From assembly GCF_018143015.1 (NCBI RefSeq), contig NC_054754.1:27570830-27634829 (forward strand): a stretch of 64,000 nt of DNA. The letters run 5' to 3'. The stretch comes from Lytechinus variegatus (lineage: Eukaryota; Echinodermata; Echinoidea; Temnopleuroida; Toxopneustidae). The notes under the pieces are model-generated. The model was not told the DNA's origin, ran no database searches, and saw nothing but the letters and a program-made list of their open reading frames with translations. Position numbers and translations under genes: made by a program. Shown piece by piece: positions 1 through 11,398 of this stretch. Each line of letters begins with the position of its first letter. Within the stretch, counting starts at the first letter, position 1.

Positions 1-520
1 CGGCGCCCTCCTAGTTCGAATATCAAATTCAGCGCCCCTACATGTAGGTCTAACATAAATTTGGCGCCCCTAGTTCGAATATCAATTCGGCGCCCCTTCA
101 TGTAGGTCGATCATCACTTCGCCCCCCCCCCCCGTTCGAACATCAATTCGGCTTCCAGTTCGAACATCATTTTAACATCCCTTCGAACATCATTTCGGCG
201 CCCTCCTAGTTCGAATATCAATTCGGCGCCCCTACATGTAGGTCTAGCATAAATTTGGCGCTCCTAGTTCGAATATCAATTCGGCGCCCCTACATGTAGA
301 TCCAACATCATTTTGGCGCCCCTAGTTCGAATACCATTTGGCCCCCCCCCTAGCTCGAGTATCAATTTGGCGCCCCTAGTTCCAACATCAATTTGGCGCT
401 CCTACGTCGAACATCAGTTCGCCCCCCCCCCCCGTTCAAACATCAATTCTGCCCCCAGTTCGAACAGCATTTTGACATTCCATCGAACATCATTTCAGCG
501 CCCTTTTGGTTCAAACATCA
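1..520. repeat. Short-period repeat array, GTTCGAAYATCAATTC-type unit
   Basis: A unit of roughly 25-30 bp built around GTTCGAATATCAATTC followed by GGCGCCCCTA is repeated with variation from the left edge to about 520. A higher-order layer is visible: the opening segment at 1-26 recurs at about 197, and the long C-run followed by GTTCGAACATC at about 120 recurs at about 420. No reading frame here looks like a protein. The array runs directly into the polypyrimidine tract and probably forms one element with it; its left end lies outside the window. Confidence 0.8.
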
Positions 521-1207
521 TTTTCTTTCCTCCTCTTCCTCTTTTTTTTCTTCTCGTCCTTCCCCTCTTCCTCTCACCTTTTCTTCTCTTTCTCTCCCTC
601 TTCTTTCCCTCTCTTTTTTCCTCTTCTTTCTTCCCTCTTCCTCTCTTTCCTTTTTTCTCCTTTTCCTCTCTCTTCCCCCTCTTTCTCTTTTTTTCTTCTC
701 CCTCCCCTCCCTTTTTCTTCTCTTCCCTCCCCTCTTCTTTTTTTCTCTTTCTTTCCCCTCTTCTTCTCTCTTTTTTCCTTTCCCTTCTTCTTTTCTTTTC
801 TTTCCCCTCTCTTTTTTCTTCTCTTTTTTCCCCTCTCCCTCCCCCTTTCTTTTTCTCTTCCTCTTTTCTTTTCCTTTTTCCTCTCTCTCTTTTTTTTTCT
901 TCTCTTCCTTTCCCATCTTCCCTCTCTCTTTTTTTTCCTTTTCCTTTCCCTCTCTTTTTCCTTCTCTTTCTTTCCCCTTTTCCTCTCTCTTTTCTTTTCC
1001 TTCCCTTCCTTCCCCCTCTTCCCTTTTTCTTCTTTTTCTTTCCCCTCTCCTCTCTCTTTTTCCTCTTCCTTCCCTCTTCCTCTCTCTTTTCCCCCTCTCC
1101 TCTCTCTCTTTTCCTTTTTTCTTTCCCCCTTTTCTCTTTTTTTTTCCCTTCTTCTTTTCTTTCCCCTCTTCCCTTTTTTTCTCTTTCTTTCCCTCTCTCT
1201 TTTTTTT
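521..1207 (+). repeat. Near-pure polypyrimidine tract (~690 nt)
   Basis: The plus strand is C and T only, apart from three purines that I count at about 556, 576 and 915. The Ser/Phe/Pro-rich and Lys/Glu/Arg-rich open frames across it on both strands are artefacts of composition and are not annotated as genes. The tract ends in a short G-run and a GGATCCGCGCC terminus at 1209-1262, which closely resembles the terminus at 25673-25727. Confidence 0.9.
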
Positions 1208-1262
1208 AGCCGAAGGGGGGGGGGGGGCCAAGGCCCCCTCGGCCCCCCATGGATCCGCGCCT

Positions 1263-1263
1263 G

Positions 1264-1308
<45 letters not shown>

Positions 1309-1319
1309 TAGTAGTAGTA

Positions 1320-1373
<54 letters not shown>

Positions 1374-1377
1374 AAGC

Positions 1378-1442
<65 letters not shown>

Positions 1443-1459
1443 AAGTAGTAGTAGAAAGC

Positions 1460-1548
<89 letters not shown>

Positions 1549-1550
1549 CC

Positions 1551-1644
<94 letters not shown>

Positions 1645-1650
1645 AAGAAG
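1263..1650 (+). repeat. (TAG)n trinucleotide microsatellite
   Basis: Almost uninterrupted TAG/AGT repeats of nearly 390 bp with few interruptions (for example AGAAGCAG near 1372 and AGAAAGCAG near 1450). They grade into AAG/GAG repeats at about 1645-1730. The tract sits immediately next to the end of the upstream polypyrimidine element. Confidence 0.95.
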
Positions 1651-2390
1651 AAGAAGAGGAGGAGGAAAAAGAGGAAGAAGGTGAGAAGAAGAAGAAGCGG
1701 AAGAGGAGAAGAAGAGGAGAATGATGTGGAGTATGAGAATGAAGGTAAAAGAAAAGAATATAAAGTAGAAAATATTGAGGTAGGAGAGTAAGAAAAAGGA
1801 AACTTTTACGACATAATAATTAGAAGTAACAGATTGGGAGGCGAGAATAAAGAGTTTAAATCTATGATAAATCTATGATAAATCCTGAATTGATTCGCAT
1901 TTTGATGAACCTCTTTAGATATACCCCAGCAATTTGAATAATACACTTACTATGAAAATATAATTTATCCTTTTTTACACTTTCCTTATTCAAAAAGATT
2001 ATTCATTAACATCCCAGATTTGTTTTGCGAGATCAATTCAGATTTACAAATGCTGATTGTAGGTAAAACTAGAGATTCTCGGCAGGTAGCGCGACGGAGC
2101 ACATGTATCCCACCACGTCATCCGTCATTGCGATATACATGTACAGAACTCACACAGAAATTTGACAAATAAATACAATTATCATGGCGACAATGACCCT
2201 GCCCACATTTGCCTGTGGGTAACAAATTTGATGACAATAATATGACTTAGCAGCGTGACTCTGCAGAACCTAAAGTATTATCCCGTATCACCTGTTGGGG
2301 AATACAATAAATATATTTTGTAAACCTAACCCTAAGACCCCCACCAAAAATGATAGGCATCTTCGCTTCACCTTCTAATATTGCTTCTGT
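1651..2390. other. Intergenic, no gene seen
   Basis: A purine-rich AAG/GGA degenerate stretch continues to about 1740, followed by AT-rich single-copy-looking DNA. I see no open frame, tRNA-like box or terminal inverted repeat that I can support. Confidence 0.5.
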
Positions 2391-2439
2391 GTGCCAACTG
2401 TTATGACAACCTGGCAAAAAAAGCAGAAGTTACAGGTTT

Positions 2440-2960
2440 TACGAAATTTTCCACAAAAATATGGTTACTATGGCAACCATGTCTCCACTCACTCCAAAAT
2501 CATTAGGCGGCTTTGCTTTACCAAAATGGACCTTCATGACAAATTTGAATATAATTGGAGAAGAAATGCAGCCGGAAATCTCTGCTTTTTCCACAAAAAC
2601 TCATGTTACCATGGCAACGATGTATCCACCCACACCAAAAGCAATAGGCGGCTTTGCTTAATGGACCTTCATGCCACATTTGAAGATGATCGGACAAGAA
2701 AGGCAGCTAGTAGATCGCTCACAATGACAGTCTGCTATTTCTTCAAAAAACTCTTGTTACCATGGCAACGAAGTCTCCGCCCACACCAAAATCGATAGGC
2801 GGCTTCGCTATACCATACTCAACCTTCATGCCAAATTTGAAGATGAGCGAAAAAGAGATGCAGCTGACAGAGCGCTCACAAGGAAATCTCAGTGCGGCGG
2901 CGGCGCGATGAGGCCAAATCCATAGTTCTCCGAACTCTGTTCGGGGGATACAACTATCCA
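2440..2960 (+). repeat. Three-copy divergent tandem repeat (~145 bp) with X-box-like palindromes
   Basis: Three units begin at about 2464, 2605 and 2756. Each contains a GTTACYATGGCAAC palindrome, then a segment reading CACACCAAAATCGATAGGCGG (here in pieces), a GGCTTTGCT segment and ACCTTCATGCCAAATTTGAA. The copies differ by point changes and small indels, so this is old duplication. The open frames in it are broken differently in each copy, so I do not call it coding. Confidence 0.8.
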
Positions 2961-3111
2961 TGCAATATTATATAACACACCCTGCCTTGAAGTCCTTGTA
3001 TGTAGTTGAGCTTCAAAGGATGCAAGAAAAAGCGTTCTTATATATACAGTATATAAAAAATCACCCACAAATATATTATGGTAAATTTATACCTTGAATT
3101 TTATAGTAACA

Positions 3112-3400
3112 GGCAGTGGCGTACAGATGGGGGGGGGGCTTTGGGGCGATTGCCCCCCCCCCAAAAAAAAAAAATCACAACGAAGAAAAAAGATAAAAGG
3201 AAAAGAGGAGAGTGAAATACATTATGATACATGTATTATTTTCTGAATATCATGTGAAAATCTATCACTCATAAAATTGGATATTTCTAATTAAAAAAAA
3301 AATCGAAATTTGTGCTTCGCTTGTTCGAGACTTTTTAATAGATTTTGCCCGTTACGCCATACCTAGCCCCCTCAAATTTTTTTCGCTCATTGCTCCACCG
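3112..3400 (+). repeat. Dispersed G-run/purine-tract repeat, copy 1
   Basis: It starts AGTGGCGTACAGATG and runs through a G-run, a C-run followed by an A-run, and a purine-rich tract. It continues with a TATTTTCTGAATATCATG segment and a GTGCTTCGCTTGTTCGAG segment. Related copies are at 40068-40260 (plus), at about 49285-49500 (plus, partial) and in inverted orientation at about 32780-33005. It is probably a degenerate non-autonomous element; I see no coding capacity. Confidence 0.7.
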
Positions 3401-4015
3401 GTAACAGGGCGTGAATAAAGGGGATGGGGCACCGTACAAATAATGTAAATGTACGCAATTTTTATTGGTTCGTGTACTTCCAAACCAACCTTAAGGCCAT
3501 CGCACACCTTACGACTGTTCGCAATCCGATTTTGGAACAAATCGCATTTTGTTCTGAAAATGTGAATGGAACATATCATTTTAATTGAGGTTAATATTAA
3601 TTGAAAGAATACTGATATAACCATTTTGAAAGATTGCAAGCCTTTATTTTGGAGTAAAGGCTTAATTAGTTTCAAATCGTTAGGACTGCTTTGACGTCAT
3701 TACGACTATTAAATTCGCTTTTATTCTAAGAAGGATGATAGCATATATAGCCACAGATTTGATCATAGGTATTCGTACGATGATTTAGAATATTCAAAGT
3801 CTCAATATTAGCATCGAATTCTAGTACATTTAATGTGAAATCGGGTCGCAGACCAATCATAACGTGTGCGGTCGGTCGCCTTTAGAATGTGATATGTCTT
3901 AGTTTTGTGCATTTTTGCCATGTACAGTTTAATTTGTTACTCTGCATATACAAAAAAATAGATTAATAGTTAAATAGATATACAAATGAATAGTACAGGG
4001 GATTGCACAGTTGAT
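3401..4015. other. Intergenic, no gene seen
   Basis: AT-rich DNA with a short inverted pair of AACCAATAAAAATTGCG-like words. No frame, RNA gene or element end could be supported. Confidence 0.4.
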
Positions 4016-4020
4016 TTTTC

Positions 4021-4212
4021 GATTATTACAACCCAGGGGGCCGTTTCATAAAGCTGTTCGTAAGATAAGAGCGACTTTAAGAACGACTGGTGAACCTTTC
4101 TTACGCGCTAAACCATCGCCAATTCAATATACCACTTACCGCAAGAAGGGATTACCAGTCGTTCTTAAAGTCGCTCTTAACTTACGAGCAGCTTTATGAA
4201 ACACCCACCAGG
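4021..4212. mobile_element. Foldback MITE, family A copy 1
   Basis: The two arms are inverted copies over about 50 bp. The left arm reads TTTCATAAAGCTGTTCG and then AGAGCGACTTTAAGAACGAC. The right arm is its reverse complement, ending in GCTTTATGAAACACCCACC. The short spacer contains ATTCAATATACCACTTAC. Three more copies lie at 5768-5965, 11262-11398 and 43852-44008. It is non-coding, presumably mobilised by a transposase encoded elsewhere. Confidence 0.8.
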
Positions 4213-4215
4213 AAC

Positions 4216-5767
4216 ATAAAAGATCTAACAATTCGTACAGTGGAAGGTCTTGGCATTGGCAAACCATGTCCAATTACATGTTGCAATCGAATGAAAGTTT
4301 TATTTGTACATATTTATAATTCGGGGTTAAGAAGAGGCAATGTGCATATTCTCAGAAGAGATTAATTGATTAATGATGTCCATCAGTTGAAATGATGTCC
4401 ATTTCATTTCACCTAACTTTTGCACAGAGCATAACCTTGGCGAAAACGGAGGCGAGATATGCAAAACAATTGTAAAAGTTCGTGTACTTATCTCTCTCTC
4501 TCTTGGTCTCCGAAGTTCGCCAGATACAAAATATACTTTACAAAGTTGTAGAGACTGGTATGCTAAATAGGTCTAAACAGGTAAGCCTAACAAAATTTGA
4601 GACCCCCCAAAAAAATATATATATCGCCAAAGGATGTTAATATTGTAAGAACAATGAATGAAAGTAAATTCACAATCCCTTTCATTCGAAATTCCTGTCA
4701 CACCCTGTGCTGTAGCATTACTTTAAAAAATCATTTAAAAAGTCTTCAAAGATTTGAAGCATTTTCCAAAATTATGAATAAAATTTTTTTTTAAAAGCAT
4801 GAAGACCTACATCCGAGTGTAATCCCCAGTTGTGTCATAATATATGAAATGAGAGAACAGACACCCTTGTTTTGTATTTATTAGTTTAGGCCTGTATTTC
4901 TTTCATCTTTATATTAAGAAAGTGTAGCCTTCGTATATGCTGACTGTATGAGTAGTTGACTGCTCTGGTTATCGAGGGGAAATTGAACACAAGGAAGCGA
5001 AGCGAGAGAGCTGAACAAGAACAAGAACATTTTTATGCTTTATATTTGTAGAATACTTAAGCCATCATCTCTCCTTTTCTTTCTTCCTGATAAGTGGAGG
5101 ATATTAATATCTCCATTCGCACGAAATAAAACCCTGCGCACTCTGAAATGACTCTTGAGGAAGATTCGAGTTTCTTGCGGAATCCAACGAAACGTGAGAT
5201 TGGCCTCTTATCTTGACAGATGCAAGTTTATGGTCATTGGTGGCGATCGAGTCGACACACTTTCAAAGGCTGCTGTACGAATTCAAAATTCGGGGGGGGG
5301 GGGGGTAGGGTACGTCCCCCGCTCCTCCTCCGGATCGCTGCCAATGCGTAAGATCCGTTCCTGTTGAAAAGACCTACAGATTAAACGAGGGAATACTTCG
5401 ATTTGCATTCGAGCATAAAATCATCAGTGAAATGTTATTTCAACCCCGTCCCAGATCGTCTTAGATTAAATCGAGTAGAAACATTGAATGGGCGATATCA
5501 GTTTGAACTTTGGGATATTTCTGTTTTCTATTAAGACATGAGGATGTTTGGTTACATGCATACTGTGAAGCCAAGTTATATACCCAGAGGATGAATGGCG
5601 TGCATGAAAGGTGATTGAAAAAATGTTCCTTGCCATGACAGGAAAGCATTAATCACGCCATCAAGCTTTAAGAAGGTCGGTGTTGATTTGCATTCTGATT
5701 AGGTAGTTAATCGATTCCGGGGATCTATGTTGGATCGATGTGTTGACCAGGAGGAGAAAGGATGCCT
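4216..5767. other. Intergenic, no gene seen
   Basis: Mostly AT-rich DNA with a TCTC run near 4490-4505 and a G-run junction near 5290. Short open frames (for example 5155-5367 plus and 5461-5649 minus) have no family signature and no codon-level support. Confidence 0.4.
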
Positions 5768-5965
5768 GCATGGGGCTGTTTCATGTTCGTAAGTTAAGAG
5801 CGACTTTAAGAACGACTGGTGAACCATTCTTACGCAGTAAACCATTGCCAATTCAATATACCATTTACAACAAGAAAGGATGTACCATTTACCACAAGAA
5901 ATGATCACCAGTCGTTCTTAAAGTCGCTCTTAACCTACGTACAGCTTTATGAAACACCTACCAGT
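5768..5965. mobile_element. Foldback MITE, family A copy 2
   Basis: It has the same arms as the copy at 4021-4212 (AGAGCGACTTTAAGAACGAC and its reverse complement). The central spacer is longer and contains a partial duplication of TACCATTTACMACAAGAAA. The right end is GCTTTATGAAACACCTACC. Confidence 0.8.
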
Positions 5966-7942
5966 TTTGGTAGTGTGACAGCTATACAGATTTAAAGATC
6001 AACCAAATGAGCATAGATGAAGGGCGTCGGTCGCTAGAACAGGGATACGATCCTAGGGGTACATGCATGTAAAGCCTTGTCACATACAGAATCTAGTCCG
6101 GGTCGCGATTAAGAAAACACAAACATAAAAACAGTGGTTGAAGCACCATCACAAACGCAAGAGTTGGCGATCGAGGGCAGGAGGGTTGGGGGTGGGCTAG
6201 GGGATACAACAGGATTATATTCTTGAATCTATTTTTTTTCTTAAATATTATTTGTTGACAATGACGTCAACCCCCCCCCCCACAAAGAAAAATGCAAACC
6301 GTAATAAGTTTGATGAAATAAGTCCCTATTTTTGTAGCAAATCTCGGCGTTTGTATACATGTACATCTGCCAGGCGGGGGGGGGGGCAGGGGATTCAAGC
6401 TCCCCCCCCTGGCGGAGTTTACCTGGAAAATTAAGAAAAAACGGGAAAAACAAAAAAAATGGGGGGGGGAAAGAAAGAAGGAAAGAAAAAAAGAGGAAAG
6501 TGGGAAAGGAAATTAAGGGAAAGGTGAAAAGGAAAGTAATCTGCCCCTTCCTCATTCAAACTGGTCAAGTTAATCTATGTTCCTAACAGAGGCGGATTTG
6601 AAGCAAAAAACAAAAAAAAGAAAAGATTTTTAACGAAAAATTTACAATATTTCGTCCACGAAAAAGTTTGACAAGCAAGCAAGCAAAAAAAAAAGGGTCC
6701 TCACTTAAAAAAAGGAGCATACTTCTGTTTTGACAGCCTTGAAATGTTTAATCGTGCCTTTCAAGAGGGTGGCACCGGCCGACCTTGCGCCGCCCCCTAT
6801 AGATCTGCCAGTGGTTCATTAAGTAGACGCCATACATGTCATTACTCACCAAACTATGCTTTATAATCAATATCTCTCAACGTACATGTACCAACAACAA
6901 AACAGCATTTTCAGTCAGCAAAATGATAGAAATACAGTAGCTGTATAGATCTAAAATGTAAACTTTGACGCTCAAACAAATATTTATTCAAAAAATGTAA
7001 ACAATCTCATGTGTTTAAATATATATCTTTAATATTATAGATCGGAATGCAGTGAAAATACACGTCAACATGGTAACGGAAAGTCGCTTTCATCGAGTGC
7101 TAACACTTATATCGACCAGTCGGTCAGAGTGCACTATAATCACAGAATCATCACAAACATATTGAATCATTTTATCCACGTGTATCGTTACTGTACAAAT
7201 GAAACATCGGAATGCATGACAGGCCTAACAATATTTGAGGGGGAATATATCAATATTCACCAGGCGCAAATTTAAAAGGATACGAACCAATTTCTGACCC
7301 AATTTTAAAATGATTCTTCGAGGTGTCATGATAGATTGCACTGGAATCAATAAAGATTTTTGCAATTACTGTAATGACTTCGAAGATAACCACTGCATTT
7401 TTTTGACGAATTATGGGGATGGATGTACAAAATTACATTTCGTAGAAATGAATTCTATAGAAAACGTTACAACGGCGTTGGAAAATGAATGAATAACATA
7501 CAACATTTTGGAATTAGAAAGTAATTTGTGGGTGGGGAAAATGTTTCAAAGGAAATTATATTCAATTTCGCTTGAATTAATTTCATGTCTCCTGCATATA
7601 GCATAATTCAAATAAAGATAATCCCTTGCCGAGGGCGGTGGTATCAATACAATTCTCATCCAAGGTAAAAAGTCTTTTGATTATAATCACATTTCAATTT
7701 TATACAAATTTGATTCATTGCTCACACATGAAAAGCAGCTTTAAAAAATATAGGTCAGATATGACTTAAGATCAAAGAAATTCTCTGTTAGTTTAGCATA
7801 CTAGTATAGCATCATTGAAATTCACAAAAGAGGATGGGGGTAGGTAGCTAACAACAATTATTTATATGCACATGAAATTTAGATTCAGAGTTCAAGGTAA
7901 TCCTTCTTTTATGGTCATTCAAACTCCCACTTTCTCATTGAA
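5966..7942. other. Intergenic with degenerate G/C-run repeat pieces
   Basis: At 6370-6425 a foldback of G-run and C-run words is bounded by CCAGGCGGG and CCCCTGGCGG, followed by a purine tract to about 6540. This resembles the termini of the G-run repeats elsewhere in the window. The rest to 7942 is AT-rich. A 60-codon frame at 7310-7492 shows no recognisable domain and is not called. Confidence 0.45.
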
Positions 7943-8587
7943 ATGACAAGTCCACCCCAACAAAAAGTCGATTTGAATAAAAGGAGAAAATCCAACAAGC
8001 ATAACATTAAAAATAATAATAAAAATAATAGCCAATTTTTATAAAGCGCTTTTCCCAGAATGGCCCAAAGCGCGTTACAGCATATTATTACCCCGGTCAT
8101 TGGATTCATTTCAATCAAGCACGAAAAGTGCACAATTTCCACTCCCTGGGGAGCATTCCTTGCATTCGTCGCAGCCACATTATGGCACAGGCAAAATGAA
8201 ACATACAATATCTTTCGCATCCTACCGGTTACCCATTTATCACCTGGGTCGAGAGTGGCAAAGTGTGGATTAACGTCTTGCCAAAGGACGCTAGGCCGCG
8301 GTGGGATTCGAACACACGACCCTCTGTTTACAAGGCGAGAGTCAGAACCACTACACCTCGGCTCTTCCACATCATCAAAATCGTATTAAAACATGTTAAA
8401 ATAAGAAAGTTATGACATTTTAAAGTTTTGCTTAATTTCACAACATTTATAATCATGCACATGCGAAACTTGAAAATGTCGTAACTTTCTTATTTGATAT
8501 CCGATTTTGATGAAATCTTCAGCGTTAAGCTTGTTTGATTATCTCTATCGATTGTAATCAACATTTTTTGGGGGTGGACTTGACCTT
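7943..8587. mobile_element. TTAA-type MITE, copy 1, split by a SINE
   Basis: The left arm carries GACAAGTCCACCCCAACAAA and GATTTGAATAAAAGGAG. The right arm is the inverse and ends GGGGGTGGACTTGACCT, followed by TTAA at 8588-8591. It matches the intact copy at 22582-23180, including the internal words ATAAGAAAGTTATGACATTT and its inverse. The left TTAA is mutated. The MITE is interrupted at about 8010-8375 by a SINE. Confidence 0.75.
8010..8375 (-). mobile_element. tRNA-derived SINE with LINE-like 3' tail, inside the MITE
   Basis: On the minus strand the head reads GTGTAGTGGTTCTGACTC (A-box region) and GTGTTCGAATCCCACC (B box, GGTTCGAATCC type with one change). A body follows containing GACCCAGGTGATAAATGGG. 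The 3' end reads GCGCTTTGGGCCATTCTGGG, then AAAAGCGCTTTATAAAAATT and TATTATTTTTATTATT repeats. The tail closely matches the 3' end of the LINE fragment at 41733-42171. Removing this block brings the two halves of the surrounding MITE back into register with its intact relative at 22582-23180. Confidence 0.8.
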
Positions 8588-8703
8588 TTAAGTCTGTGAC
8601 AAGACATAAAGTAGACACTGCTTCAATCCACATCCCCTGGATTTGCGATGGCCTTTTTGTTTTGCTTATCATTTTGGGGAAAAATGATGTCATTCTTTTA
8701 TAT

Positions 8704-9290
<587 letters not shown>

Positions 9291-11261
9291 TAGCAGCAGC
9301 ACAGTAGATGGGGCAATATATTGGGGAAAAAACCTAATAGCGCAATACCGAATGTTGAAAAGGGCACACTCCACCTTTGGAAAGAGGGGGAGGGGGAGAG
9401 TGAAACAGAGACGGGCCGGGAGGGAGAGGGAGGGGGAGAGACAGACAGACGGTGAGGGGGGGACGTAAAGTGTCAGTTTTCGCACATGATGTCACGATGA
9501 AATTGCCCCAATAGGCCTAATATTCACCGTACTTTTACCATCACATGCCTACAGCGTCCGTCCTGGAAAATGTGATCAAACAAGTGATTTCCTCTTCCAA
9601 TATTGTTTGAGCAATATCACTTTCATACCGAAACGCGCCATGCCATAATTGTACTTTCTCAACAGTGTGCCCTTTCAATGCTTTCAAAATCATATATACG
9701 TAATTACTCGAGGGGCAGCACAAATTCGATTTGATCCAGCGAGGATGCCAACACAACACTATATCTAGTAAAGGTCAAGTAGGCTACTATGTTGCATATT
9801 CCATGATTAAATGGAAATGAAAAAAAATCATCATCATCACTTCTTCACATTAACCGACCGACACCTTCAAGACTACCTTCAATTATAAACAAAGTCAAGA
9901 AGGAGCACATAATTATGGTTTTAAAAATTACTTCAGTGCGTGTAAAAATAAATATATCTTCAATAGTGGTTTGTGGTTTCAACTTATCTCTCTTACTAAT
10001 TTTTCCTCCAATTTCTTACTGTCAATTTTGTTTTGCTTATTGCGTTCAATCGACGACGTGCTTTTTGCCGTATATCTATACTCTAATCACATCACGTCTG
10101 AATAGATTTTTGTAGTAACGACACTTATATATCGAGTTCCTGATTAACAATAATTACATTGTAAAAGAAAAGTTCTAGTTGCAATGGTGCTGTCTGATTC
10201 CAGCCATTTTGACTAAAATATCAGTTATATTACTGAGATAAATAAACATTCTCAGAATTTAGCAAACCATTTGAATGATGGATTCTGTAAGTGTTCCAAG
10301 TAATCAACAAGACCTCAATTTTTATACAAAAATATAATTTCTCGTAACTACATGCATCTAAAATGGCGACAAATAATTGAGTTCGCCATTATACACCATG
10401 TCTGCCTTCGAGCATGACCCAGCTGGTAGACAGCGTGGGTAGCCCGGAGCAGTTACGTTCCATATACGGATACAATAGGCCTATGACGGATGATTCATTA
10501 CGGCTTATGGAACGGCGACACGACATTTGGTCCAGCGACAATTTCTCCGGACTTTATTTGGTCTAAGATATATATAGGGTTAGGGTTAAGGTTGCAACAG
10601 GGTTTTATGTTAGGATTAGAATTATGTTTAGGATCCCAGGGTTAAGTTGGTCATTCCATCATTGAATGTGTGGGATTTGCAGAGTAGCAACATTGTCACA
10701 GGAACTTCCTGGTATGGTGGTACACCCTTATCGCAAACCTGAAGACCATTCTGCAGTGGTTGAGAGGACATCACATGAGCCACATGAAAGTCAAATCCCG
10801 TGAGCAATTAAGAGTGTTATTTTATCCTATATTGAAATAAATGGAAATTCTATAAGCAACCTTGCTAAACTTGTGTGCAATTCTGTGTTTATTAATTTAT
10901 TTTTCTAACCAATTACCTATTGCCGCGCATTTAAAGGGAAACCTCTTGAGTTCGTCCGATACGGAATATTTATTAAAATGTGACTGAATTGTTTGGAGAG
11001 TACACATGTACATTGTCATGGTGATGATAATTGGATTCAATTTGAGGCACGCAAACACATGTATGTTTGCACACTCTTCATTCCCTGGAGAGTATACCAA
11101 ACACTCGTCCCGTGAGCCAATCACATTAGAAAGATTTCGCTCCACTGCGCACGACAGATTCAAGAACATACAAAATATATTGTCAAAAAGTACCTTCATG
11201 ACAAAGAACAACCGAGAAGTCTTTGTCGAAAAACTGATGAATCAAAACAGTAGTCTCGTCC
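9291..11261. other. Intergenic, no gene seen
   Basis: A GGGAGA-rich patch at 9385-9455 is followed by AT-rich DNA. A short telomere-like run, TAGGGTTAGGGTTAAGG, occurs at about 10575-10591; it is too short to mean more than an interstitial motif. No frame has a recognisable domain. Confidence 0.45.
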
Positions 11262-11398
11262 TGGTGGGTGTTTCATAAAGCTGTTCGTAAAGTTACGCAC
11301 GACTGAAGCATGTTCTCGGGTCCTAAAAATCAATTACATATGGATATCACACAGCACAAGAAAGGATCACCAGTCGTGCGTAAAGTCATTCGTGGACA
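11262..11398. mobile_element. Foldback MITE, family A copy 3 (short variant)
   Basis: Left arm GGTGGGTGTTTCATAAAGC, then GTTACGCACGACTG. The right arm begins CACCAGTCGTGCGTAAAG and is truncated at its outer end. The spacer GGTCCTAAAAATCAATTAC is shared with the copy at 43852-44008, so these two form a sub-family. Confidence 0.7.

Noticed and set aside
313..1322. Long Ser/Phe/Pro-rich frames on plus and a Lys/Glu/Arg-rich frame on minus
   Set aside because: They are translations of a C/T tract in several frames at once, with no start context, domain or normal codon use.
10575..10591. Telomere-like TTAGGG repeats
   Set aside because: Only two units; chance or an ordinary interstitial motif.
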